NCBI GenBank assembly: GCA_001464215.1
Contig: LNEZ01000005.1
Span: 1 to 32,974, forward strand
Direction: 5' to 3'
Length of the DNA: 32,974 nt
Source: Rhizobiales bacterium Ga0077548
GTDB taxonomy: Bacteria; Pseudomonadota; Alphaproteobacteria; Rhizobiales; Xanthobacteraceae
This document shows, one piece after another, positions 8,704-16,498 of this stretch. Within the stretch, counting starts at the first letter, position 1; each line of letters begins with the position of its first letter. The position numbers were made by a program, and so were the translations under genes. Below the pieces are notes generated by a model. That model was not told where the DNA came from and did no database searches. It worked only from the letters and a program-made list of their open reading frames with translations.

Positions 8704-9572
8704 GACCGCCGCGCTCCGAACAAACCCTGCGGACGCAGGAGCAGCACCGCGATGAAGATGATGTAGGTCGCAGCCAGCGTGAGCCCCGGATCGACATAGG
8801 TCGCGACGAATGTCTCGGTAAGACCGAGGATCATGCCGGCAACGAGACAACCCATCAGATTGCCGACCCCGCCCATGATCACGACAATCAACGCCTTCAT
8901 CGTGAAAACGACACCCAGGCTGGCGTTGAAGGTAAGAAACATCGAGACCAATACGCCGCCGGCCGCAACCAGTGCGCCGCCCAGCGCATAGGCAAAAGCC
9001 GCCGTCGCGCGCACATCAATTGCGACCAGAAGTGCGGAAACCGGATCGACCGCCACCGCGCGGATCGCAGTCCCTGCCCGTGTGCGCGTCAAGCCTAGAT
9101 AGAGCGCAAGCCCGATGACGACGGCAAAGGCGAGTGCGAGCAGGCGGCTTGCGGAAACTGTCGCGCCGAAAATCTTCACCGGGATCGCGAGAAACGAATA
9201 GCTGAAGTAATTGCCGCCGAAGATCGCAAGCATGATGCCTTGCGCGACGAACAAGAGGCCGAAGGTCGCAAGAATAGAGTCAACCTCAAGCGCGTCGCGC
9301 GACGGCGCGCGCTTCACGAGCGGCATCAACAGCACTTGATAGACCAGCCAGTTGATGAGGGCCGCCAGCGGCACGATCACGAGCAAGCCGATCAATGGAT
9401 TGACGGAGACGGCGGTGAACAGCCACAGCGCGGCGAAACACGCAGCCACCAGCGACTCGCCGTAAGACAAATTCATGATGCGCGCGACACCGTATTGCAG
9501 CGTCAGGCCCATCGCGATTAACGCATAAATGCCCCCAAGCGTGATGCCAGAGAGCAGCGGCTCCGTAATCAT
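8700..9572 (-). CDS. livH: Liv-type ABC transporter permease LivH
   Basis: A 290-residue inner-membrane permease. The N-terminus GGIYALIAMGLTLQYGVARIMN is diagnostic of LivH, as is GTAIRAVAVDPVSALLVAIDV, the loop that contacts the ATPases. About eight hydrophobic segments are visible. It begins some 80 nt after the binding-protein gene, with a terminator-like hairpin in the gap, so it is probably transcribed by read-through at a lower level than the binding protein. Confidence 0.92.
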   Translation of the reverse strand: MITEPLLSGITLGGIYALIAMGLTLQYGVARIMNLSYGESLVAACFAALWLFTAVSVNPLIGLLVIVPLAALINWLVYQVLLMPLVKRAPSRDALEVDSILATFGLLFVAQGIMLAIFGGNYFSYSFLAIPVKIFGATVSASRLLALAFAVVIGLALYLGLTRTRAGTAIRAVAVDPVSALLVAIDVRATAAFAYALGGALVAAGGVLVSMFLTFNASLGVVFTMKALIVVIMGGVGNLMGCLVAGMILGLTETFVATYVDPGLTLAATYIIFIAVLLLRPQGLFGARRS

Positions 9573-9589
9573 GATTTCGATCTTCGCGT

Positions 9590-9637
9590 CAACTTAAAAA
9601 AGCACACCGCGGCAGGCCTGGGAGGAGGCCTGCCGCG
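9590..9637 (-). terminator. Intrinsic terminator/attenuator between the binding protein and livH
   Basis: On the minus strand a perfect 12-bp stem with a 6-nt loop (9608-9637; arms CGCGGCAGGCCT and AGGCCTGCCGCG) is followed within 5 nt by six T residues. It lies 16 nt past the stop of the binding-protein gene and upstream of livH. It should end most transcripts after the binding protein and let a fraction continue, giving excess periplasmic binding protein over membrane parts. The structure is read directly; the effect is inferred. Confidence 0.85.
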
Positions 9638-9653
9638 CCGTCAATTGCTCCCG

Positions 9654-10880
9654 TTATTTCTTCCAGGGAGCTTTCGGAACTCTCAGGTCCGCCACACCCG
9701 GACGCTGCGGCGCGACACCGACGTAAAGACCGTCCTGCCACTGGCCGAGCAGCCAGAATGCATCCTTTGGCATATTGTTCTCGAGTTTGATTTTGCCGAT
9801 CACGGTGTCGAAAGTGCCGGTCTGCAATTCCTTGATGATTGCAGCGCGGTCGATCTTGCCAACACGCTCGATCGCCTGCTCCAGCATCTGCAACGAAGAG
9901 TAGCCGATCTGGCTGCCCCAATAGTCCGGATCGCGGTTCACGAGTTTCCGGATCTTTTCGCGGTACTCCATCGTCGCCTTGTTGTCCTTCGACCAGCCGC
10001 CGAGCGAGATCACGCCTTCGGCATTGTCGCCGAAGCGCTGCGGAAACAGCGGGAAGAAAGTGCCGACGCCGGTGAACATCACCTTCGGCGCATAGGAGGT
10101 CAGGCGAGCCTGATCGACGATCGCAACAGTATCCGGCGGATAGCTGAAGGCGATGAAGGTATCGGCCTTCGAGCGCTCGGCTTCGCCGACGATGGGCGCC
10201 ATGTCCTGCGTGCCGACCGGGTAGCTCTTGTCGAACACTAGCTTGAAGCCGGCTGCCTCAAAGCCTGAGCGCGCGGCCTTCGAGAGATCGATGCCGAAAC
10301 CGTCGGCGACCGAAACCATCGCGATCTGGTCGTTGATCTTGCCTTCCTTGCGGAGCTTCACCATCAGTTCGACGAGTGCGTCGATGTACTGCTTCGAGGT
10401 GCCGAGGAACCAGAAGCTGTTCGGCCAGCGTTTGGCGAGTTCAGGCGCGCGGTCGGTGACGGCGCTGAATGTCATCTGCGGATAGCCGTGCTTGTTAAAT
10501 GTCGGGCCGACTGCGAGGTTGATGCCCGTGCCCCAAGGCGGTAGCAGAAGATCGACCTTATCCTGTTCGATCAGACGCTCGACCGCGCGCACGGCTTCTT
10601 CCGAGTTCGAACGATCGTCGTATTCGACGACTTCAATCGGAATACGCTTGCCGTATTGCTTCAGAAGCAACCCGCCTTTGGCGTTCACTTCCTGAACCCA
10701 GAGCTGATAGTTCGGAATCTGCGTGATGTTCGCGCCGCCCGCATTCGGGCCGGTTTTCGAAATCGCATAGCCGATCTTGATTACCTTCGGCGCAGCATCC
10801 TGCGCCGACAGCATCGGCGCACTGAGCGCCAACGCGGCTGCAGCCGCGAGGCCGAGCAGCACTTTTCCATTGAATTTCAT
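9654..10880 (-). CDS. Liv-type ABC transporter substrate-binding protein
   Basis: A periplasmic binding protein of 408 residues (Peripla_BP_6 type). A Sec signal peptide is visible (MKFNGKVLLGLAAAAALALS, with cleavage after MLSAQDA). The mature part starts with the family pattern IKIGYAISKTGPNAGGANI. A strong GGGAGGAAAG ribosome site precedes the ATG at 10880. The fold is that of LivK, but the pocket cannot be read by eye, and the SDR and cupin downstream argue for an organic acid or aromatic ketone rather than leucine. It is the first gene of the livKHMGF-like operon, with a terminator behind it and an inverted repeat ahead. Confidence 0.92.
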   Translation of the reverse strand: MKFNGKVLLGLAAAAALALSAPMLSAQDAAPKVIKIGYAISKTGPNAGGANITQIPNYQLWVQEVNAKGGLLLKQYGKRIPIEVVEYDDRSNSEEAVRAVERLIEQDKVDLLLPPWGTGINLAVGPTFNKHGYPQMTFSAVTDRAPELAKRWPNSFWFLGTSKQYIDALVELMVKLRKEGKINDQIAMVSVADGFGIDLSKAARSGFEAAGFKLVFDKSYPVGTQDMAPIVGEAERSKADTFIAFSYPPDTVAIVDQARLTSYAPKVMFTGVGTFFPLFPQRFGDNAEGVISLGGWSKDNKATMEYREKIRKLVNRDPDYWGSQIGYSSLQMLEQAIERVGKIDRAAIIKELQTGTFDTVIGKIKLENNMPKDAFWLLGQWQDGLYVGVAPQRPGVADLRVPKAPWKK

Positions 10881-10933
10881 GGCTTTCCTCCCTGCTTAGA
10901 CTGTTGGGGAGCCAAAGGTAGGGCCCCCATTCA

Positions 10934-10945
10934 TTGGTGTACCAA
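10934..10945. promoter_or_regulatory. Inverted repeat resembling a GntR/FadR-type operator
   Basis: The 12-bp sequence TTGGTGTACCAA is an inverted repeat (TTGGT-2 nt-ACCAA), 53 bp upstream of the binding-protein start in the 227-bp gap shared with metY. It fits the loose T-N-G-T-N3-A-C-N-A pattern known for FadR-subfamily GntR regulators. No GntR gene is in the window, so the regulator would be encoded elsewhere. The rest of the gap shows no riboswitch that I can recognise. Confidence 0.35.
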
Positions 10946-11107
10946 CGAGTCTGTGGGCCGAACAGTAGGAAAGTCGCGCTGCAGCGCACTCATCCTGACG
11001 CTTCCCGAAAATGTCCAATGTCGGCTTGCGTGAAATCGGGCGGCGCGTTGCTCTTGTGAGTTGTACGGGCGAAGTTACGCAGAGAACTTCGCGCGAAAGA
11101 AAATAAG

Positions 11108-12403
11108 ATGGCCGCACCAAAACTGCCCGCCTTCGAAACGCTGAGCCTGCACGCGGGACAGCATCCCGACCCGGTCACGGGCGCGCGTGCGGTACCGATC
11201 TATCAGACCACTTCCTATGTCTTTCAGGATACCGATCACGCTGCGGCACTCTTCAATCTGGAGCGTGCGGGGAACATCTATACGCGGATCTCGAACCCGA
11301 CGACCGCAGTACTGGAAGAGCGCATGGCCGCGCTCGAAAACGGCGTCGGCGCTGTCGCGACTGCGAGCGGCATGGCCGCGATGCATCTTGCGATCGCAAC
11401 GATCGCGAGTGCCGGCGATCACATCGTGGCTTCCGCTTCGCTTTACGGCGGCACGATCAATCTGCTCGCTCATACGCTGCCGCGCTTCGGCATCACCACG
11501 ACGTTCGTAAAGCCGCGCGATCATGCGGGCATCAAGGCCGCGATCAAGCCGAATACCAAGCTCGTGATCGGCGAGACCATCGGCAATCCCGGTCTCGAAG
11601 TGCTCGACATTCCGAAGGTGGCGGAGATTGCCCACGCCGCCAAAATTCCGCTTCTGATCGACAACACGTTTGCGACGCCCTACCTCTCCCGCCCGCTCGA
11701 GCTAGGCGCAGATCTCGTCATGCATTCGATGACAAAATGGATCGGCGGCCACGGCATCGCCATCGGCGGAGTAATCGTGGACAGTGGCCGCTTCGACTGG
11801 ATCGGCTCCGGAAAATTCCCGCAACTCACCGAACCTTACGCCGGGTATCACGGCATCAATTTCGTCGAGCAGTTCGGCCCGTGGGGCTTCGTGATGCGCG
11901 CGCGTTCGGAAGGCTTGCGCGATTTTGGCGCCTGCATCTCGCCGACCAATGCATTCCAGATCATGCAGGGTGTCGAAACGCTCGGCGTGCGCATGGATCG
12001 CCACGTTGCGAATACCAAAACAGTACTCGAAGCGCTGTCGAAAAACCCGGCGGTCGAATGGGTACTGCACCCTTCTCTGCCTTCGCACGAGGACCATGAA
12101 CTTGCGAAGAAGCTTCTTCCCCGCGGGGCGGGCTCCATCGTGAGCTTCGGCATCAAGGGGGGGCGGAACGCAGGCAAGAAATTTATCGAAAGCCTTCGTC
12201 TCGCCAGCCATCTCGCGAATGTCGGCGATGCGAAAACGCTCGTGATTCATCCGGCGAGCACCACCCATCAGCAGATGGATACTGCGCAGCTCAAAGCCGC
12301 CGGTATCGGTGAAGAACTGATCCGCCTCTCCGTCGGCATCGAGAATGCACAAGACATCGTCGATGACCTCGCGCAGGCGCTGCGCGCCTCGCAGAAAGCG
12401 TAA
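11108..12403 (+). CDS. metY: O-acetylhomoserine sulfhydrylase (Cys/Met metabolism PLP enzyme)
   Basis: A 431-residue gamma-family PLP enzyme that joins O-acetylhomoserine with sulfide to give homocysteine in methionine synthesis. Seen are Tyr59/Arg61 (NIYTRISNPT, the phosphate-binding pair), the SGMAAMHLA turn, Asp185 (LLIDNTFATPYL) and the PLP lysine Lys210 in HSMTKWIGGHG. The length and the long insert containing GYHGINFVEQFGPWGFVMRAR separate it from the shorter cystathionine gamma-synthases and fit MetY. An alpha/beta hydrolase follows after 3 nt and is likely co-transcribed. As a user of free sulfide it sits suitably near the sulfur genes further right. Confidence 0.88.
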   Translation: MAAPKLPAFETLSLHAGQHPDPVTGARAVPIYQTTSYVFQDTDHAAALFNLERAGNIYTRISNPTTAVLEERMAALENGVGAVATASGMAAMHLAIATIASAGDHIVASASLYGGTINLLAHTLPRFGITTTFVKPRDHAGIKAAIKPNTKLVIGETIGNPGLEVLDIPKVAEIAHAAKIPLLIDNTFATPYLSRPLELGADLVMHSMTKWIGGHGIAIGGVIVDSGRFDWIGSGKFPQLTEPYAGYHGINFVEQFGPWGFVMRARSEGLRDFGACISPTNAFQIMQGVETLGVRMDRHVANTKTVLEALSKNPAVEWVLHPSLPSHEDHELAKKLLPRGAGSIVSFGIKGGRNAGKKFIESLRLASHLANVGDAKTLVIHPASTTHQQMDTAQLKAAGIGEELIRLSVGIENAQDIVDDLAQALRASQKA

Positions 12404-12406
12404 GCC

Positions 12407-13186
12407 ATGCGCATCAATGTGAACGGTGCCGAAACTTTCGTCGCAACCGGCGGCAAGGATTTCGATCCTTCAAAACCAACCGCAGTCTTTATCCACGGCG
12501 CAGGCTTCGATCATTCGACCTGGGCGCTTTATACGCGCTGGCACGCGCACAACGGTTATTCGGTGCTAGCACCTGACTTGCCCGGTCACGGGCTTTCAGG
12601 CGGCGAGTTGCTCGGATCGGTCGCAGAAATGGCGGACTGGATTGTCGCGCTGATCGAAGCCGCAGGTGCAAAACAAGCGCGGCTGATTGGTCACTCGCTC
12701 GGCTCGCTGATCGCAGTAGAAGCAGCCGCGCGTCACCCGGAGAAAGTCACGAGCCTCGGCCTGATCGGCACCGCCACTGCCATGCCCGTCAGCGAAGGCC
12801 TCTTAAGCGCAGCAAAGGCGAATTCGCCCGACGCCATCGCAATGATGACGCTATGGGGTTTCGGTCCCCGCGCATCGCTCGGCGGCTCGCTATCGCCGGG
12901 AAACTGGTTGGTCGGAAAAGGCGTGCGCGTGCTGGAAGCCGCGAAGCCCGGCGTGCTCTATACCGATCTTCTTGCCAGCAACGCCTATGACGCGACTGAA
13001 GCGGCAAGGAAAGTGAAGGCGCCGACAACGATTGTGTTAGCGGAGCGCGATCTGATGACGCCGACAAAGAACGGAAGAGCGCTGGCCGCCCTCATTCCTA
13101 ATGCGAAAGTTATAACGCTACCCGGCGCGGGGCATATGTTGCTCGCAGAAAAGCCGGACGACGTTCTGAAGGCGATCGCAGCTTAG
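12407..13186 (+). CDS. Alpha/beta hydrolase
   Basis: A 259-residue soluble hydrolase. The oxyanion segment HGAGFDHSTW, the nucleophile elbow GHSLGS (Ser97), the acid Asp215 (LAERDLMTP) and the final His243 (LPGAGHMLLAEKP) make a complete triad. It starts 3 nt after the metY stop, so both genes probably share a transcript. The substrate is unknown; the family includes esterases, thioesterases and ring-fission product hydrolases. It converges with the aminotransferase, 42 nt apart, without an evident terminator. Confidence 0.9.
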   Translation: MRINVNGAETFVATGGKDFDPSKPTAVFIHGAGFDHSTWALYTRWHAHNGYSVLAPDLPGHGLSGGELLGSVAEMADWIVALIEAAGAKQARLIGHSLGSLIAVEAAARHPEKVTSLGLIGTATAMPVSEGLLSAAKANSPDAIAMMTLWGFGPRASLGGSLSPGNWLVGKGVRVLEAAKPGVLYTDLLASNAYDATEAARKVKAPTTIVLAERDLMTPTKNGRALAALIPNAKVITLPGAGHMLLAEKPDDVLKAIAA

Positions 13187-13228
13187 CTGAACACTGCAAG
13201 CAGAAAGCCCGTCGGCGGCCTCGCGAAG

Positions 13229-14464
13229 TTACGCCCGCTTCTGCACGTTGGCGCTGCGCAACGGCACGCCGAACTCGCTCCGGCAAACTTCCGCGAGCAG
13301 CGCAATCCCCTCGCGGATTTGCTCGTGCGACGGGCTCGCAAAACAGATGCGGATGCGGCTCTTGCTGTAAGGAGCGTTTACCGACCATTCCGGGCCGGGA
13401 TTGATCGCGATGCCTGCGGCCAGTGCCTTCTGGTAGAGCCGCATGGAGTCCACCTGATCGGGCAGCTTCACCCAGAGAAAAATTCCACCCGGCGGGTCTT
13501 CGAACTCGGCGCTGGTGCCGAACTGTTCGCTCAGTGACTCCATGAGGGTCACGAGTTTCGCGCGCAACGCCCCGCACAGCTTTGGTACGTGCGCCTGAAA
13601 GTGCGGCTTGCAGAATTCGGCAAGCACCATCTGCTCGAGCGCGCCGGAGCCCGCGTCGGTTTTTAGCGCAAGCGCACGTGAGAGGATTTCCCAGGGTGCT
13701 ACGATGTATCCCACGCGCAACGCGGGTGCCACGGACTTTGAGAACGAACCGATATGAACGACGCCGCCGATCTTGCTCATCGCATAAAGTGCTGGCGGGC
13801 GTTTTCCGCTCCAGATCAGATCGGCGTAACAGTCGTCTTCGAAAATTGGCACGCCGTATTCTTCAGAAAGCCTGAGCAACTCATGGCGCCGCGCTTCGCT
13901 TAATATCGTTCCGGTCGGATTCTGCACGGTCGGGATCGTATAAATGAATTTCGGCCGCACGCCGCGGGCCTTCAGATCGGCGAGTGCCGCAGCCAGCGCA
14001 TCCATCCGCATCCCGCCGTCGTCGAGCGGAATGCCCACGACATTCACGCCCATTCGCGCCATGCGGTTGATCGAACCCTGATAGCTCTCCTGTTCGTAGA
14101 TCACGGTGTCGCCGCGTTCGCAGAAGACCGCGTTGATGAGATCGAGCGCCTGCAAGGAACCTGAAACCAGCACTATGTCTTCGGCGGTGCAGGAAATCCC
14201 GGCATCGCGTTTGAGTTTTTCCGCGACGAACTCCCGCAAAGGCCGGTAGCCCTGCGGACCCGTATTCACGGTGTAATTCGATAGCGCCTGCCCCTCGCGC
14301 GCAAGCACGGCATTGGCCGCCGCGCGCAACGCCTCGACCGGCACCATTTCGGGGTCGTTATGGCCGCCGACGAAGTTATAGCGCGCAGCACCGGTCCACT
14401 TGACCGCAGGCGCAGGTAGCGATGCAGGAAACAGCGAGGCGAAATCGAACGCACTGGAACGCAT
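13229..14464 (-). CDS. PLP-dependent aminotransferase, class I/II (LysN/MocR-domain type)
   Basis: A 411-residue fold-type I aminotransferase like 2-aminoadipate aminotransferase LysN and the catalytic half of MocR regulators. The motifs are PTVQNPTGTILS (Asn182), FEDDCYADL (Asp210, Tyr213) and the PLP lysine Lys243 in GSFSKSVAPALRVGYI, with an arginine near the C-terminus (SRIRICF) for the substrate carboxylate. It lacks the GntR DNA-binding half and is a stand-alone enzyme. The amino acid used cannot be told. It lies downstream of the Crp/Fnr gene on the same strand, separated by 95 nt. Confidence 0.88.
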   Translation of the reverse strand: MRSSAFDFASLFPASLPAPAVKWTGAARYNFVGGHNDPEMVPVEALRAAANAVLAREGQALSNYTVNTGPQGYRPLREFVAEKLKRDAGISCTAEDIVLVSGSLQALDLINAVFCERGDTVIYEQESYQGSINRMARMGVNVVGIPLDDGGMRMDALAAALADLKARGVRPKFIYTIPTVQNPTGTILSEARRHELLRLSEEYGVPIFEDDCYADLIWSGKRPPALYAMSKIGGVVHIGSFSKSVAPALRVGYIVAPWEILSRALALKTDAGSGALEQMVLAEFCKPHFQAHVPKLCGALRAKLVTLMESLSEQFGTSAEFEDPPGGIFLWVKLPDQVDSMRLYQKALAAGIAINPGPEWSVNAPYSKSRIRICFASPSHEQIREGIALLAEVCRSEFGVPLRSANVQKRA

Positions 14465-14559
14465 ACTGGCAGGATCCTTTCGGCCACACAGGGCCGCGCG
14501 GCTTCAGGCGCCAGACTATCCGGGAATGTCAGGTACCTGCCAGTGCCGGGATGCGCCCT

Positions 14560-15399
14560 TCAGCGCCACTCCACGAATTCCTGCAGCCTTTTTTGATCGA
14601 GTAGCGTCAGCTTCCGCCCATCGAGCCGCAGCAATTTATTGCTGCGGAAGCGGCTGAGCACTTTGCAGACATGGACCGCAGTCAGGCCCGTTGCGTCCGC
14701 GAGTTGCTGCTGGCGCACCGGAAAGTCGATCACACTGTCCTGCGCCTGTCCTTTTTTGCGGAGACGTTCGAACAGGCTCCAGATGAGCCGTGCAATCCGC
14801 GCCTCCGCCGAGCGCCGGCTCAGATCGAGACTGAGTTGATCGGAGCGCTCGCGTTCTTCTCCGAGCGCACGGCCGAGCGAAGCAACGAGCGAAGGATTTT
14901 GCATCACAGCGTCCCGCATATCGTTGCGGCGGAACTTCCGGCACGAGACCTGCGACACAGCTTCGATCGCGCGTCCCGCGCAGGCCTCGAAAAGATAATT
15001 CATCGACGCGGCTTCGCCTGCGAGCAGGAACGACACGATCTGCTTTCGTCCGTTCGAAAGGCTGATCGAGGTCGCGGCCCAGCCGCTACAGATTACGGGC
15101 ACGAAGTCGGCCTCCTCACGCGGATGAAGAATCGGGCGCCGCGCCGGAAACACCTGAATTTGCGACTGCACCGGCTGAACGCCGCGCTGCGCGTTCGAGT
15201 CCGGATCGCCCTTCACGCCGAAGCCTGGGCAAGCGCCGGTCTTGCGCACAAAACATCCGTTGCAGGTCGGAAGATAAGTGCCGCCAGAAATCTCCATCCC
15301 GGCCCCGGCCACGCCGTCTCGGGTTCCCGCATTCCGCCTGGCGCGAAATGCCTCGCTTGAAGTCTCAGTGGTCGATGCGACCTCGCCAACCTTCAACAT
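14560..15399 (-). CDS. Crp/Fnr family regulator with an N-terminal cysteine cluster
   Basis: A 279-residue regulator with a cyclic-nucleotide-binding-like domain (about 80-190) and a C-terminal winged helix (about 225-275). Cys46, Cys49 and Cys57 (TCNGCFVRKTGAC) form an Fnr-like C-x2-C-x7-C cluster, and Cys153 aligns with the position of the fourth FNR cluster ligand. The recognition helix reads GLTAVHVCKVLSRFR, without the Glu-Ser-Arg set of FNR/FixK, so the DNA target is probably not the usual TTGAT box. The first 35 residues are low-complexity; an internal ATG at 15297 is possible. It lies just downstream of soxYZ on the same strand, so a role in redox or sulfur control is an inference from context. 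Confidence 0.85.
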   Translation of the reverse strand: MLKVGEVASTTETSSEAFRARRNAGTRDGVAGAGMEISGGTYLPTCNGCFVRKTGACPGFGVKGDPDSNAQRGVQPVQSQIQVFPARRPILHPREEADFVPVICSGWAATSISLSNGRKQIVSFLLAGEAASMNYLFEACAGRAIEAVSQVSCRKFRRNDMRDAVMQNPSLVASLGRALGEERERSDQLSLDLSRRSAEARIARLIWSLFERLRKKGQAQDSVIDFPVRQQQLADATGLTAVHVCKVLSRFRSNKLLRLDGRKLTLLDQKRLQEFVEWR

Positions 15400-15540
15400 G
15401 AGCGATCCGAATCAGTTTGCGTTGCAGAGGCAGCATATTAGTGCGAAAGAACATTATACAACCTTAAGATGTGGCTGCGGCCGCACCAAAAGCTTGGCCT
15501 AGATTAAGATTTTCAAGAAAAACTTGGGCTTCAAGCGCGA

Positions 15541-15867
15541 TCAGGTGAGCGTGATTTTCTCGACCGCTTCGATGACCGACTTATCGTCATCGACCCACAC
15601 CATCTTCAGTTCACCCGCCTCTTCCGCCCTGAAACGGAACTCGAGATAGGGGTTCGCGGAAACTCCGGTGCCGGGAGTCCACGATATGACTGGCTTTCCG
15701 TTCAACGTGCAGTCGAACTTGCTGATGATTTTCTGCGGCACGGTCTTGCCGTCCGCATCCTTTCGGAAGCCGGTTTCCATGACGTGCTGGACGATCGTGC
15801 GAACGGTGACGATCTCACCCTGCTTTGGTGTCTTGGTGCTGAGCCAGATGCGCGGAGGATTCGACAT
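15541..15867 (-). CDS. soxZ: Thiosulfate oxidation carrier protein SoxZ
   Basis: A 108-residue SoxZ: the immunoglobulin-like partner that binds SoxY and carries thiosulfate-derived sulfur during periplasmic oxidation. The N-terminus PRIWLSTKTPKQGEIVTVRT and the C-terminal FRFRAEEAGELKMVWVDDDK block are characteristic. There is no signal peptide, as usual, since SoxZ is exported together with SoxY. It starts 8 nt after soxY on the same strand. About 140 bp of AT-rich non-coding DNA separates it from the Crp/Fnr start. Confidence 0.93.
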   Translation of the reverse strand: MSNPPRIWLSTKTPKQGEIVTVRTIVQHVMETGFRKDADGKTVPQKIISKFDCTLNGKPVISWTPGTGVSANPYLEFRFRAEEAGELKMVWVDDDKSVIEAVEKITLT

Positions 15868-15875
15868 GATCGCTC

Positions 15876-16343
15876 CTATCCGCCTGGCGCGCAGGCGCCG
15901 GTCGTAACAGTAACCGATTTACGCGTCACGAAAACCGAGCCGTCGTTCATTTTTGCAAACACCGCGACATTCTGCGACTCGGCAAGACGGATGCGCGTGC
16001 TCAGATACGGCACCGAAAGCCCCGGCTCGAACTTGAAACTGCAAACTTTCGGGCGCGGGTTCTTCTCGGCCAGCACCAATACTTCGCTGCAATAGTTATC
16101 GGCCGTCATCGGACTATCGACACGAATTCCGACCGGCACCGAGTTCGCATTGTCCGCGGTAAAGGGAATGTCGAGTTCGATCTTGCCCGCGGCGGGCGTT
16201 TTGCCGCCGGTGAATGCGGAAACGATATCCTGCGTTTGGGCCTCAGCGCGTGGGGGACGCAGCAGCATGACTGCCGCCACCCACCCGGCCAGCGCGAGAA
16301 TCTGACGTCTCGAAAATCTGTTCATTCCAGTCTTTGCACTCAT
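15876..16343 (-). CDS. soxY: Sulfur carrier protein SoxY (atypical C-terminus)
   Basis: SoxY carries the substrate sulfur on a cysteine at the end of a flexible C-terminal arm. A Tat signal is seen (SRRQILALAGWVAAVML, cleavage near AEAQTQ), followed by the family core GKIELDIPFTADNANSVPVGI. The canonical tail is GGCGG; here it reads TTGACAPGG, so the cysteine is kept but stands fifth, not third, from the end. Start choice is uncertain: TTG at 16361, ATG at 16343 or ATG at 16325; none has a strong ribosome site. It diverges from the cytochrome c/flavocytochrome pair and is coupled to soxZ. Confidence 0.88.
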   Translation of the reverse strand: MSAKTGMNRFSRRQILALAGWVAAVMLLRPPRAEAQTQDIVSAFTGGKTPAAGKIELDIPFTADNANSVPVGIRVDSPMTADNYCSEVLVLAEKNPRPKVCSFKFEPGLSVPYLSTRIRLAESQNVAVFAKMNDGSVFVTRKSVTVTTGACAPGG

Positions 16344-16458
16344 TTTCTGCACGTATTTCAAGAGATAAGCGGTCCATCGCCAAATAACGAGGGTGTAAAA
16401 AATACCCCTTGCCTAAAGACCCTACTTCATTTGATATGTTCCAAACGTGAAATATATT

Positions 16459-16483
16459 TAATCACATAGAATATGTGTGATTA
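16459..16483. promoter_or_regulatory. 25-bp dyad in the soxY/cytochrome c intergenic region
   Basis: TAATCACA (16459-16466) and its exact complement TGTGATTA (16476-16483) are separated by 9 nt; a second overlapping dyad CACATA-3 nt-TATGTG lies inside. It sits 16 bp before the cytochrome start and overlaps no gene. A weak promoter-like pair, TTGCCT at 16409 and TGATAT at 16432, lies just upstream on the plus strand, which would place the dyad near or after the transcription start, as for a repressor site. An ArsR-type sulfur-responsive regulator is a reasonable guess; the binding protein is unknown. Confidence 0.45.
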
Positions 16484-16498
16484 TATTTGGAGGGCTGA

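Noticed and set aside
10881-11107. Possible SAM-responsive riboswitch upstream of metY
   Set aside because: MetY genes in this group are sometimes preceded by SAM-II, but I could not find its conserved pseudoknot segments here.
15470-15490. GC-rich palindrome around GCGGCCGC downstream of soxZ as a terminator
   Set aside because: The arms are short and no T-run follows on the soxYZ strand.
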